26,958 nucleotides of DNA from Actinomycetes bacterium (GCA_023404805.1 JAEYAL010000054.1:1-26958); one strand, 5' to 3'; positions 1 to 7,686 are shown, counted from the stretch's first letter. Notes: generated by a model from the letters alone, not told the origin. A program made the numbers and translations.

Positions 1-2
1 TC

Positions 3-1565
3 GCACCAGAGGCGCCTGCCGCGTACGAGGCGCCGTTCGCCCCGGATCCGTCGGCGGTCTGCGAAGCGCCGGCCGCTCCTGAGCCTGTCGCCTACGAGGC
101 GCCCGTCGCACCGCAGCCACCCGTCGCGCCCGAACCGCCCGCCACCTACGAGGCGCCCGTCGCGCCCCAGCCGTCCGTCGCCTACCAGGCACCTGTCGCG
201 CCCGAACCGCCGGTCGCCTACGAGCCGCCCGTCGCGCCGCAGCCGCCCATCGCCTACGAGGCACCTGTCGCGCCCGAACCGCCGGCTGCCTACGAGGCGC
301 CCCCGGCACCGCAGCCGCCGTTGGCGCCCGAACCGCCCGTCGCGCCCGAACCGCCCGTAGCGCCGCAGCCGATCACCACTGCGGGCGCTGGCATCCCGGC
401 ATTCCTCGAGACCGCATCGGACGCGCCCGTCGCCCCGCAGCCCCCGGCCGCCTACGAGCCGCCCGCCGAGTACGCAGCGCCCGCCGCCCCGCAGCCGCCT
501 GCGGAGACGGAGGTCATCGCCCTCGACCAGCCGCTCGACGCCCCTGCGGCACCCGAGTACGACCCGGCGTCGACGGCTCCGCCCGGCTTCACCGCCGCAC
601 ACATCCAGGCCGCTGAGTCGGCCTCGCTGCTGGCCCTCGATCCGGTCGAGGACGAGACCACCGTCGAGCCCGCCCCGGCGCCCGCGCCGGCGGCCGGCCG
701 CTCGGAGGTCGGAGGCTCTGCCCTGCTCGGTCGCCTCGCGTCCATCTTCCCGGGCCGCGCCGACCGCGAGCAGTTCGGCCGCGACCGCGGCGCGACCATC
801 CGGATCGTCGGCACGGCCCTCGTCGCCTTGGCGCTGCTCGTCGTCCTCACGCCGCCGCTGCTCGGCGCGCTCGACAGCGTCCCGGTGCTGGGCGCGCTGG
901 GCGAGCAGCTCGAAAGCTTCCGCCTCTACCCCGGCGCCTACGGTGTCGCGTTCTGGATCGCGCTGATCGGCACGCTGGTCGCGGCCGGGATCGTCGTCGT
1001 GCAGATGGAGAAGAACGCCGACCGCCAAGAGCGCCGGGAGGACCCCGTCGCGCGGCTCAACATCGGCCTCACGGGCATGGTCGTGCTCGCGATGGCGGGC
1101 AGCGCGCTCACCTTCATGAGCGGCTACGGCTGGGCAGCCGCAGCGGCGTCCGTCAGCTTCTTCCTCGCCACGTGTCTGGCCATCCCCGCCGGCCGCCTCC
1201 CGGGTGGCCGCGCCATGGCGTGGCAGCCCGAGCGGGCTTGGGCGCTGTTCGCGGCCACGGCCCTGATCTCGGTGTTCGTCGCGCCGTCGCTGCCGGGCGT
1301 CATCGCCCTCGTCGTCGCGCTCGTGCAGGTCAAGAAGCGCTGGGCCGGGATCTCCGCGGGCGAAGACCGCTTCCAGGACGGTCCCGTCGATGGCACGAAC
1401 CGCCTCTCAGCGATCCTGCTCACCGTGTTCGTCCTGCTCGCCTCGGCGGTCGGAATGCACGCGATGACGCTCACGCCGGACGAGATCCGCGCGGCCGACG
1501 TCGAAGGCACCCCCGCGGTGCCGGGCACCACCAAGGGCCCGACGATCGCTCCGCCCACGCCGTAG
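3..1565 (+). CDS. Proline-rich repeat multi-spanning membrane protein (5' end outside window)
   Basis: The reading frame is open from the window edge, so the true start lies upstream; the TTG at 321 is only an internal codon. About 520 residues are visible. The first ~125 are a low-complexity arm of Ala/Pro/Glu/Gln/Tyr built from a 12-residue unit of the form AYEAPVAPxPPV, with E and Q alternating at x. A further acidic, Pro/Ala-rich stretch follows. The last ~270 residues hold six or seven hydrophobic segments, for example the ones starting IVGTALVALALLVV, AFWIALIGTLVAAGIVVV and LSAILLTVFVLLASAVG, with short charged loops (MEKNADRQERRED; QVKKRW). The tail is again Pro/Thr-rich. I infer a membrane protein with a long extended arm, probably cytoplasmic because no signal peptide is visible and the arm precedes the first membrane segment, though the missing N-terminus could change that. 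I do not recognise a family and assign no function. The sigma-factor gene follows closely on the same strand. Confidence 0.8.
   Translation, partial: APEAPAAYEAPFAPDPSAVCEAPAAPEPVAYEAPVAPQPPVAPEPPATYEAPVAPQPSVAYQAPVAPEPPVAYEPPVAPQPPIAYEAPVAPEPPAAYEAPPAPQPPLAPEPPVAPEPPVAPQPITTAGAGIPAFLETASDAPVAPQPPAAYEPPAEYAAPAAPQPPAETEVIALDQPLDAPAAPEYDPASTAPPGFTAAHIQAAESASLLALDPVEDETTVEPAPAPAPAAGRSEVGGSALLGRLASIFPGRADREQFGRDRGATIRIVGTALVALALLVVLTPPLLGALDSVPVLGALGEQLESFRLYPGAYGVAFWIALIGTLVAAGIVVVQMEKNADRQERREDPVARLNIGLTGMVVLAMAGSALTFMSGYGWAAAAASVSFFLATCLAIPAGRLPGGRAMAWQPERAWALFAATALISVFVAPSLPGVIALVVALVQVKKRWAGISAGEDRFQDGPVDGTNRLSAILLTVFVLLASAVGMHAMTLTPDEIRAADVEGTPAVPGTTKGPTIAPPTP
90..371 (+). repeat. In-gene tandem repeat encoding AYEAPVAPxPPV-type units
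   Basis: Consecutive 36-bp units run at 144-179, 180-215, 216-251 and 252-287, with a shortened unit at 288-320 and degenerate APEPPV/APQP half-units after it. An 18-codon variant occupies 90-143. Each unit encodes A-Y-E/Q-A/P-P-V-A-P-E/Q-P-P-V. The repeat stays in frame, so it is a protein repeat and not a CRISPR or an intergenic element. Such an array is expected to vary in copy number between strains and to need EF-P during translation. Confidence 0.85.
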
Positions 1566-1617
1566 CGCGCTGCCCCGGCTGGTGAGCCCGGATGCCCCCG
1601 GCACCGTAGGCACACCG

Positions 1618-2433
1618 ATGAGCCGGCGAGACGCACGCGCAACCTCTGCCCTGGCGGCGACATCCGATGCGCCAGTTACCGTCGTATCCCCTGTCGAGAT
1701 GTCGACCACTGCGACCGTGCAGTCCGGTGGCCTTGGCGCCACCGCGGAGCGCCCCCGCCTTTTGCAGCCAGCCGTGCCACACCACGACCGCGCGGATCCC
1801 GCCAGTCCAGCCTCTGACCTGCACGCGGAGGAGCTCAGCCACCTCGAGGGCGCGCGCCGGGGACCGCGGGCACGGCTGCGCAGCGCCACCGCCGACCACC
1901 GTGAGCGCCGGATCGCCGCCAGGCTGGCCCGGCGCGATCCGGCCGCGCTCGCCGACCTGCACGAGCTGACGTCCCGCGCGGCGTTCTCGGTGATCCTCGG
2001 GATCGTCCGCGACCGCGGCCACGCCGAGGACGTGCACCAGCAGGTCTACGCCGAGGTGTGGCGCCGTGCCGGCCAGTTCGACGCTGCGCGCGGCAGCCTG
2101 CTCACCTGGGTGCTCACCATCGCCCGCAGCCGCGCGCTCGACCACCTGCGCCGCCGCACCGACCAGCCGACCGACACCGACGTGCTCGTGGCGATCGGCG
2201 GCAGCGAAGAGGACCGCGCGTTCGACGACATCATCGACCGGGCCCTCGTCGGGGAAGCGCTCGCACGCATCTCAGAGCACGAACGCGAGCTCCTGCGGCT
2301 GCGGTTTTGGGAGGGCCTCAGCCAGACCGAGATCGCGGAACGCACCGGGCTGCCGCTGGGTACCGTGAAGTCTCGGATGCTCGCGGGACTGCGCAATCTG
2401 AAGCTCCATCTCGAAGCAGAGGGGGCCGCGTGA
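1618..2433 (+). CDS. ECF-type RNA polymerase sigma factor, SigK-like
   Basis: An extracytoplasmic-function sigma factor. With the ATG at 1618 it has 271 residues. The sigma-2 region (about 99-180) contains IVRDRGHAEDVHQQVYAEVW and the core-binding/-10 motif around LLTWVLTIARSRALDHLRRR. The sigma-4 helix-turn-helix (about 213-264) contains LSQTEIAERTGLPLGTVKSR. The first ~95 residues are low-complexity and not part of the usual ECF fold, so the start is uncertain: GTG 1582 is in frame upstream and ATG 1699 downstream. I prefer 1618 because GTAGGCAC lies just before it, as it does before the protease start at 19640. The gene ends in TGA overlapping the GTG of the anti-sigma gene (GTGA), which implies translational coupling. 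SigK type is inferred from the RskA-like partner. The stimulus is unknown. Confidence 0.85.
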   Translation: MSRRDARATSALAATSDAPVTVVSPVEMSTTATVQSGGLGATAERPRLLQPAVPHHDRADPASPASDLHAEELSHLEGARRGPRARLRSATADHRERRIAARLARRDPAALADLHELTSRAAFSVILGIVRDRGHAEDVHQQVYAEVWRRAGQFDAARGSLLTWVLTIARSRALDHLRRRTDQPTDTDVLVAIGGSEEDRAFDDIIDRALVGEALARISEHERELLRLRFWEGLSQTEIAERTGLPLGTVKSRMLAGLRNLKLHLEAEGAA

Positions 2434-3053
2434 TCGACGACCGCGACCTGCTCAGACATCTCGAAGAGGGTGGCGAGGAGCTCTACGAGCGCGCCGCCCC
2501 GCCCGCGCTCGACCTCGCCGCGATCACCGGCGAGCCGTCGAGCGCCGCACCTGCAGCGCGGGGCACGTGGAACCTGCGTCCCGCGGTCGCGGTCGGCAGC
2601 GCGATCGCGTGCCTGGCTGCCGGTCTCGCCGGCGGGGCGCTGCTCTTCGGGGCTGCGGACGACCCTGCGCCGGTCGTCGCATCGACACCCGACTCCACCC
2701 CGCCCCGCGGACGCGAGGTCACCCTCGCCCGTTTCGGCAGCGCCGCGCCAGCGCAGGCGGCTGCGCAAGCGAACGTCTTCACGTCGACCGATGGCCGCAC
2801 CGTCGACCTGCGCGTCGAAGGCATGCCGACCCCCCGCAAGGGCGAGTACTACGAGCTCTGGGTCCTCGGCGACGCCGGGAAGATGATCTCGCTCGGCATC
2901 GTCCGCGTCGACGAGGGCGGCTCGGCGCATGTGCGGCTCCCGCTCCCGGTGTCGCTGCGGCGCTTCCCGGTCTTCGACCTCTCCCTCGAACCCGGCGACG
3001 GGAACCCGACGCACTCGGGCAACTCGATCCTGCGGTCCGCAGCGGTCATCTAG
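2430..3053 (+). CDS. Membrane anti-sigma factor with RskA-like C-terminal domain
   Basis: Predicted to hold the upstream ECF sigma factor at the membrane. The GTG at 2430 overlaps the sigma stop by 4 nt and gives 207 residues. Residues 1-50 are a short cytoplasmic part (IDDRDLLRHLEEGGEELYE). One membrane helix spans about 52-74 (AVAVGSAIACLAAGLAGGALLFG). From about 90 to 205 lies an extracytoplasmic domain with features of the RskA C-terminal family: GEYYELWVLGDAGKMISLGIVRV, then PVFDLSLEPGDGNPTHSGNSIL. No HxxxCxxC zinc anti-sigma motif is present. The sigma-binding part is much shorter than the roughly 90 residues of M. tuberculosis RskA, so either binding is minimal or part of the contact has moved to the sigma factor's long N-terminal extension (inference). 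Release would be expected through regulated proteolysis. Confidence 0.82.
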   Translation: MIDDRDLLRHLEEGGEELYERAAPPALDLAAITGEPSSAAPAARGTWNLRPAVAVGSAIACLAAGLAGGALLFGAADDPAPVVASTPDSTPPRGREVTLARFGSAAPAQAAAQANVFTSTDGRTVDLRVEGMPTPRKGEYYELWVLGDAGKMISLGIVRVDEGGSAHVRLPLPVSLRRFPVFDLSLEPGDGNPTHSGNSILRSAAVI

Positions 3054-3097
3054 CCCGCCAACGGGGTCGACGGCCAGCCCGGCCCGGGCGCGACCGT

Positions 3098-3111
3098 GCC
3101 CCAATCGGGGC
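3098..3111 (+). terminator. Small hairpin downstream of the anti-sigma gene
   Basis: GCCCC (3098-3102), loop AATC, GGGGC (3107-3111), 44 bp after the anti-sigma stop, with no T-tract. A second hairpin, CCGGCC (3165-3170)/GGCCGG (3175-3180), follows before the next gene. Either could weaken read-through from the sigma/anti-sigma pair into the secreted-protein gene. The rest of 3054-3205 shows no gene. Confidence 0.3.
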
Positions 3112-3216
3112 GTGCTGAGGCAACTCGTCATCCGCCCCCGCCATGCGCGGCGTAGTGCGAGCGACCGGCCCCTCGGCCGGCCTTGCATCACCACATCGCC
3201 TCGTTGGAGGGGTCCC

Positions 3217-3807
3217 ATGTCCATCGCGTTCCGCCGTCCTCGTCTCGCCGCCCTCGTCGCCTCCGTCGCCGCCCTCGGCGCCGCCGGCGCCGCCACTGCG
3301 CCCGCCGCCAGCGCTGCGCCCGTCACCGGCATCGAGACCGCCGTCGCTCCTGACGCAGGCCTCGTCGCAGGCCTGACGAGCCTCGGCGCCTCCGTCCGGC
3401 TCACCGGTGCTGCCAGCGCCGACGAGTCCGGCCGCTTCGTGTTCCCCGTGACGGGCGGCAACCTGACCGGCGACCTGAAGGGCAAGGTCAACCACACGGG
3501 CGGGATCGAGTTCAAGGCGAAGTCCGGGATCCGCTTCGGGATCCGGTCGTTCGTGATCGACACCCGCAAGTCGCCGCAGCTCACCGCTGAGCCCACGCTC
3601 GCCGGCTACGGCCTGGGCATCCGCGTGCCCGTCGCCGATATCGGCGGCATCGCGGTGACCAGCGCACCCCCCGCGACGGTCGTCAGCGGGACCCTCACGC
3701 TCACCGACATCGGCGCGCTCTACATCAACACGTTCCTCGGCAAAGCCGCCGTGAAGAAGGGCACCGTGTTCGGCCAGGCTGAGGCGTCGGTGACGCTCGG
3801 CGCCTAG
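3217..3807 (+). CDS. Secreted HtaA-like protein
   Basis: A 196-residue exported protein. The ATG at 3217 has a strong ribosome binding site, GGAGGGG at 3206-3212. Residues 1 to about 33 form a signal peptide (basic RRPR, hydrophobic Ala/Val core, ASAAP cleavage region). The mature part carries the pattern FVFPVTGGNLTGDLKGKVNH then TGGIEFKAKSG, followed by FVIDTRKSPQLTAE. This matches the HtaA-type beta-rich module (HtaA proteins bind haem in Corynebacterium). The C-terminal half (VVSGTLTLTDIGALYINTFL...FGQAEASVTLGA) resembles the second half of similar proteins I associate with Thermoleophilia. Haem binding is not shown; I see no obvious conserved Tyr/His pair that would prove it. No cysteines and no C-terminal anchor are present, so it is released or held non-covalently. 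It follows the sigma/anti-sigma pair and is a candidate target of that sigma factor, but its own RBS and the hairpins before it allow independent expression. Confidence 0.75.
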   Translation: MSIAFRRPRLAALVASVAALGAAGAATAPAASAAPVTGIETAVAPDAGLVAGLTSLGASVRLTGAASADESGRFVFPVTGGNLTGDLKGKVNHTGGIEFKAKSGIRFGIRSFVIDTRKSPQLTAEPTLAGYGLGIRVPVADIGGIAVTSAPPATVVSGTLTLTDIGALYINTFLGKAAVKKGTVFGQAEASVTLGA

Positions 3808-3820
3808 CCCTGTCGCGGCT

Positions 3821-3859
3821 GCGCGAAGCTTCTGCTGCCGTCAGCGGCGGGCTTCGCGC
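3821..3859. terminator. Convergent-gene hairpin between the HtaA-like gene and smpB
   Basis: GCGCGAAGC (3821-3829) pairs perfectly with GCTTCGCGC (3851-3859); GCTG (3834-3837)/CAGC (3842-3845) may pair inside the loop. The two genes converge, with only 33 bp between their stops, and the right arm lies inside the smpB 3' end. It could serve both strands. There is no clear T-tract. Confidence 0.5.
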
Positions 3860-4329
3860 ATGTCGCGATCGGCTTCGCGCTTCATGTCGCGTTCCTTGAT
3901 CGTGTGGCGCTTGTCGAAGCGGTCCTTGCCGCGCGCCAGGGCGATCTCGACCTTCACGAAGCTGCCCTTGAAGTACAGCCGGGTCGGGACGAGCGTGAGG
4001 CCCTTCGTCTGGATCTGCCCGGCGAGCCGGTCGATCTCGCGGCGGTGCATGAGGAGCTTGCGGTCGCGGTCCGGCGGATGGTTGAAGCGCGACGCCGCCG
4101 CGTACGGCGGAATGTGCGCGCCCACCAGCCAGAGCTCGCCGTTGTTCATCACCGCGTAGGCGTCGCGCATATGCGACGCGCCTTCGCGCAGCGACTTGAC
4201 CTCGGTCCCGGACAGGGCGATGCCGCACTCGAAGGTCTCGAGCAGCTCGTAGCGGAACGCCGCCTCGCGGTTGCGCGTGATGTCCTTGTCGCCGGGCCGC
4301 TTCCCGGAGCGTGTCGGGCTCTTCGCCAT
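3841..4329 (-). CDS. smpB: SsrA-binding protein SmpB
   Basis: SmpB binds tmRNA and brings it to ribosomes stalled on broken mRNA (trans-translation). At 162 residues it is the usual length. Visible family signatures are the N-terminal NREAAFRYELLETFECGIALSGTEVKSLR split over the first strands, then GELWLVGAHIPPY, DRDRKLLMHRREI and TLVPTRLYFKG, and the basic C-terminal tail from about residue 138 (RFDKRHTIKERDMKREADRD) that sits in the empty mRNA channel. The ATG at 4329 is preceded by a TAACCT box 9 nt upstream and has no Shine-Dalgarno sequence, suggesting a very short leader. It lies 122 bp downstream of rnr, an RNase that cooperates with trans-translation in other bacteria. The tmRNA gene itself is not in the window. 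Confidence 0.97.
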   Translation of the reverse strand: MAKSPTRSGKRPGDKDITRNREAAFRYELLETFECGIALSGTEVKSLREGASHMRDAYAVMNNGELWLVGAHIPPYAAASRFNHPPDRDRKLLMHRREIDRLAGQIQTKGLTLVPTRLYFKGSFVKVEIALARGKDRFDKRHTIKERDMKREADRDMREARR

Positions 4330-4338
4330 GGGCAGATC

Positions 4339-4344
4339 AGGTTA
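4339..4344 (-). promoter_or_regulatory. Putative -10 box of smpB
   Basis: On the minus strand TAACCT lies 9 nt before the smpB ATG, giving a predicted mRNA leader of only a few bases. No good -35 element is visible 17 nt upstream. Same arrangement as several other starts in this window. Confidence 0.45.
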
Positions 4345-4372
4345 GGGGATCAGGCAGGTTCGGCATCGGCGG

Positions 4373-4469
4373 GTGGCGGCCTCGCCGGAGGTCACAGATC
4401 TCCGCCCACGGCCCACCGCAGGTGAGCCAATCGTGGCGGCCCTGCACGAGGTCACAGATCTCCGCCCAC
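4373..4469 (-). repeat. Two-copy 60-bp tandem repeat at the rnr 3' end
   Basis: Positions 4373-4409 and 4433-4469 match at 33 of 37 bases and share an identical 22-bp core (4388-4409 and 4448-4469) that includes the palindrome AGATCT. The period is exactly 60 bp. The rnr-proximal copy encodes the RNase R C-terminus AVGGDL and its TGA stop. The other copy encodes AVGGDL-stop again in the same frame, 20 codons later. Confidence 0.85.
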
Positions 4470-6470
4470 AGCCACCGGCCGCAGGTCGACCTTGCCGCGC
4501 AGCACGTCGAGGCGCTCGACGGTCACCTCGGCCTTGTCGCCGAGGTGGATCGCGCGGCCGCTGCCGTCGGCCGAGAGCACCGTGCCTTCGGGGTTGAGCT
4601 CCCACCAGTCGCCGCGCAGGCTGCGCAGCGGCACCATGCCGTCGAAGCCGCTGCCGAAGTTGACGAACAGCCCGGCTTGGATGATGCCCGTGACTTCGCC
4701 GCGCCACACGTCGCCCCAGCCGCCATCGGCCAGGTACTCGCGCAGCAGCATCGCCTTGGCGATGCGGTCGGCTTCGCGCTCGACCGCCATCGACGCCCGT
4801 TCCAGGTCGGAGCAGTGTTCGGCCAGCTGCGCGAGCGGCGTGTCCTCGTCGACGTCATCCGCAGAGCCGGCCGATCCCGGTCCCCGCCGCCGTTCCTCGG
4901 CGGACTCCGGGCCGATCGACGCCCGGCCCTGTTCGGCGAGCTCGAGCACCGCGCGGTGGCAGACGATGTCGGGATAGCGGCGGATCGGCGAGGTGAAGTG
5001 GCAGTAGTGCCGCAGACCGAGGCCAGCGTGGCCGACGTTCACCGGCGAGTAGCTGGCGAGCTTCAGCGCCCGGAGCACCAGCAGCGGCAGCGCGAGGTGG
5101 CCGCGGCCGGCGCGGCGCACCGTCTCGCCGATGATCCGCGAGCACTCGGCCACGATCTCCGCGGCCTGCGGCGGCGTCATCGACTCCGGCAGCGGCGGCC
5201 CGGGGATGCCCAGCGAGAGCAGCTGGTCGACGAGCCGCTCAGCGCCCGACGCCTCGGGCAGCTCGTGGATGCGGAACATCCCCGGCGCTCCCGCCGCGGT
5301 GAGGATCCTCGCGACCTGCTCGTTGGCGAGCACCATCAGCTGCTCGATCAGCTTGTGCGATTCGGTGTGCTGGCTCGGCCGCTGTGATGTGACCTGGCCC
5401 TGCGGGTCGAACTCGAACTCCGGCTCGGGGATGTCGAGCTCCAGCGCCTGCGGCCGCTGACGGGTGAGGTCGCGCGCGACGCCGCGGGCGACGTCGAGCG
5501 GCGTTGCCCACGGGTCCTTGGCCTGCGCCTTGCCCTCGAAGATCTCATCGACGTCCTCGTAGGTGAGGCGCATGTCGGAGCGGATCAGCGAGCGGTAGAC
5601 CTCGGCGCTCAGGCAGATCCCGTCGCTGACCACCATCTCGACGGTGACCGCGCGGCGGTCGACGCCCGGGACCAGCGAGCAGGCGTCGTCGGCGAGCTGC
5701 GGCGGCAGCATCGGCGCGACGAACCCCGGCACGTAGGTCGAGGTGGCCCGCTCGCGGCCGGCGATGTCGACGATGCTGCCCTTCGGCGCGAAGCTCGTCA
5801 CGTCGGCGATGTGCACGCGGATCAGCGCGCCTTGCGGATGCTCTTCCGCGGAGATCGCATCGTCGAAGTCCTTGGCGGTCTTCGGGTCGATCGTGAACGT
5901 CGGCACGCCCGTGAGGTCGCGGCGCGTCGCTGCGGCGGGATCCGGGGCCTGGACCGCCTCGGCGGCCGCCTGCAGCGTGCGGTCGTCGTGGACCGGCGAA
6001 TAGTCCCGCTCGCGCAGGAGCGCCGAGATCACGTCGGCGGTGATCTCCGCGCGGCCGAGCTTCTCGACGACCTGCGGCACCCCGGCCTTGTCGGGCACGA
6101 CGAGGACGAGGTCGCCCTCCTCCGCCCCATCGCGGCCCAGCACGATGCGGTCGCCGCCGTCGAAGAACGGCTCGGCGACCAGGAACTTGCCTTGCACGCC
6201 GATGACGCAGACGCAGCCGCCGTCGGCCCGGCGCCGCGGGCCGCGTTTGGCCGGCGAACCATCGTCGTTGCGGCGCGGGCGGTCGTCGTGCCCGCGGCCG
6301 CGGTGCCAGTCGCGGCCGTCGCCGCGGCCACCGCTCTTCGGACGTTCACGGTCGCGGGCGAGGGCGCCCGGGCGGCCCTGCGGCGCACCCTTCCCACGTG
6401 GGGCCTGAGGCTCGCGCGGCTTCTTCTTGCTGGGGCGGTTTCCGGAGCCGACGCGCCGCTTGGGGCTCAC
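4452..6470 (-). CDS. rnr: Ribonuclease R/RNase II family 3'-5' exoribonuclease
   Basis: Degrades RNA processively from the 3' end. With a GTG at 6470 it has 672 residues. The RNB catalytic domain starts near residue 185 with the metal-binding motif DPKTAKDFDDA (195-205) and ends after HFTSPIRRYPDIVCHR (491-506). A C-terminal S1 domain covers about 588-667 (GEVTGIIQAGLFVNFGSGFDG). The first ~85 residues are Arg/Lys/Gly/Pro-rich and probably disordered. The N-terminal cold-shock region is short (VIGVQGKFLVAE...GDLVLVV, about 88-125), and no clear helix-turn-helix is seen, so the protein is shorter than E. coli RNase R (about 813 residues). The start overlaps the ctpA stop by 4 nt (GTGA), showing coupling. 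smpB follows, and RNase R is known to degrade tagged-message RNAs with SmpB/tmRNA. The C-terminus lies in a duplicated segment. Confidence 0.93.
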   Translation of the reverse strand: MSPKRRVGSGNRPSKKKPREPQAPRGKGAPQGRPGALARDRERPKSGGRGDGRDWHRGRGHDDRPRRNDDGSPAKRGPRRRADGGCVCVIGVQGKFLVAEPFFDGGDRIVLGRDGAEEGDLVLVVPDKAGVPQVVEKLGRAEITADVISALLRERDYSPVHDDRTLQAAAEAVQAPDPAAATRRDLTGVPTFTIDPKTAKDFDDAISAEEHPQGALIRVHIADVTSFAPKGSIVDIAGRERATSTYVPGFVAPMLPPQLADDACSLVPGVDRRAVTVEMVVSDGICLSAEVYRSLIRSDMRLTYEDVDEIFEGKAQAKDPWATPLDVARGVARDLTRQRPQALELDIPEPEFEFDPQGQVTSQRPSQHTESHKLIEQLMVLANEQVARILTAAGAPGMFRIHELPEASGAERLVDQLLSLGIPGPPLPESMTPPQAAEIVAECSRIIGETVRRAGRGHLALPLLVLRALKLASYSPVNVGHAGLGLRHYCHFTSPIRRYPDIVCHRAVLELAEQGRASIGPESAEERRRGPGSAGSADDVDEDTPLAQLAEHCSDLERASMAVEREADRIAKAMLLREYLADGGWGDVWRGEVTGIIQAGLFVNFGSGFDGMVPLRSLRGDWWELNPEGTVLSADGSGRAIHLGDKAEVTVERLDVLRGKVDLRPVAVGGDL

Positions 6471-7660
6471 TGCTTCACCGCGTCGATCGCGGTCTGCTCG
6501 GCTTCGTCGACCTTGGTCGTGTGCGGATCATCTACGGCCTTCACGTCGGGGGCGATGCCCTTGCCGCGGCTGACGTCCTCGCCCTTCGCGACTCCGGCAC
6601 CACCGAGGTTACGGCCCTTCGGCGTGAAGTACTGGCCGACCGTGATGTCCATCGCGCCGCCCTGTGAGAGCGGGATGATCTCCTGGAAGACGCCCTTGCC
6701 GTAGGTGCGGGTGCCGTAGACCTTGGCCCGGCCGCGGTCCTGGAGCGCGCCCGTCACGATCTCGGCCGCCGAGGCGCTGTTGCCATCGACGAGCACCGCG
6801 ACCGGCAACGTCGGAAACGCCGGCTCGTCGCCGGCCTTGATCGTCTTGGTGCGGACGGCCCGGCCGCGCGTCGTGACGATCGTCCCGCCCTTCAGGAACA
6901 GGCTGGAGATGTCCTTCGCTTCGCTGACGAGGCCGCCCGGGTTGCCGCGCAGATCCAGGACGACCGACTTCGCGCCCTGGTGGACCATGGTCTTGATGCC
7001 GTCGCGCACCTCCTTGTTGGCGTCGGTCGAGAAGCTCGACAGCCGCACCACGCCGACCTTCGCGTCTTTGTCGTAGCGCGACTCGACCACTGGCACGCGC
7101 ACCTGCGCGCGCTTCACCGTGCGGTCGAGCAGCTCGCCGCCGCGGCGGAGCTGCAGCTTCACCGTCGTGCCCTCGGGGCCGCGGATCAGCGCGCTGCCGG
7201 CCTGCGTCGACTTGCCCGCCAGCGTCTGCCCGGCCGCGCGGACGATGATGTCGCCGCGCTTCAGGCCCGCCTTCTCCGCCGGCGACCCCTCGTAGACCTT
7301 GCCGATCTCGAGCCCCGCGTTCACCTGGCCGACCTCGACGCCGATGCCTTCGAACCTGGAGTCCGTGACCTCGTCGAAGGCTTTGAGGTCCTTCGGGGAG
7401 AGGTACGCCGAGTACTGGTCGTCGAGGCTGTCGACCGCGGCGCGCAGGGCAGCTTCCTCGACCTTGCGCTGCGGCACCTCGCGGTAGTAGCGGCGGTTCA
7501 GCACGCCGAGCGCCTCACCGACGACGACGTTGTCCTCGTCGACGAACGCCCCCTGCGCGAAGCCGGGCAGCCGGTCGGGGTGGCCGCCCAGCCAGATCCC
7601 GGCGCACAAGGCGACCAGAAGGGCCACGACAGGGATCAAGAGTCGCCGCAACGTTTTCAT
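6467..7660 (-). CDS. ctpA: S41 family C-terminal processing peptidase (CtpA-like)
   Basis: A membrane-anchored or exported serine protease of 397 residues. An N-terminal hydrophobic segment (about 7-25, LLIPVVALLVALCAGIWLGG) is a signal anchor. Residues about 100-185 are a PDZ domain (FEGIGVEVGQ...YEGSPAEKAGLKRGDIIV). The S41 core holds VVLDLRGNPGGLV (234-245), the serine in DGNSASAAE (Ser297) and the catalytic lysine in YGKGVFQ (Lys322). The 25-residue Ser-Lys spacing equals that of E. coli Prc (Ser430-Lys455). Such enzymes trim C-termini of envelope proteins or process cell-wall hydrolases and their regulators. The position after ftsEX, whose known role is to activate cell-wall hydrolases, fits an envelope job (inference). 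A large hairpin and a TACGCT box lie between ftsX and this gene, so it may have its own promoter. Confidence 0.93.
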   Translation of the reverse strand: MKTLRRLLIPVVALLVALCAGIWLGGHPDRLPGFAQGAFVDEDNVVVGEALGVLNRRYYREVPQRKVEEAALRAAVDSLDDQYSAYLSPKDLKAFDEVTDSRFEGIGVEVGQVNAGLEIGKVYEGSPAEKAGLKRGDIIVRAAGQTLAGKSTQAGSALIRGPEGTTVKLQLRRGGELLDRTVKRAQVRVPVVESRYDKDAKVGVVRLSSFSTDANKEVRDGIKTMVHQGAKSVVLDLRGNPGGLVSEAKDISSLFLKGGTIVTTRGRAVRTKTIKAGDEPAFPTLPVAVLVDGNSASAAEIVTGALQDRGRAKVYGTRTYGKGVFQEIIPLSQGGAMDITVGQYFTPKGRNLGGAGVAKGEDVSRGKGIAPDVKAVDDPHTTKVDEAEQTAIDAVKQ

Positions 7661-7669
7661 CGACGGCCC

Positions 7670-7675
7670 AGCGTA
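7670..7675 (-). promoter_or_regulatory. Putative -10 box of ctpA
   Basis: TACGCT on the minus strand, 9 nt before the ctpA ATG. A perfect TTGACA occurs only 10 bp further upstream, too close for a normal -35, and overlaps an arm of the adjacent hairpin. It supports separate, near-leaderless transcription of ctpA-rnr. Confidence 0.4.
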
Positions 7676-7686
7676 CGCACGCGACT

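Noticed and set aside
90..371. CRISPR-like array
   Set aside because: The repeats are contiguous, in frame, and encode a Pro-rich protein repeat; there are no unique spacers.
3808..4451. tmRNA (ssrA) next to smpB
   Set aside because: Only 33 bp and 122 bp are free on either side of smpB, too short for a tmRNA, and no tRNA-like ends are seen.
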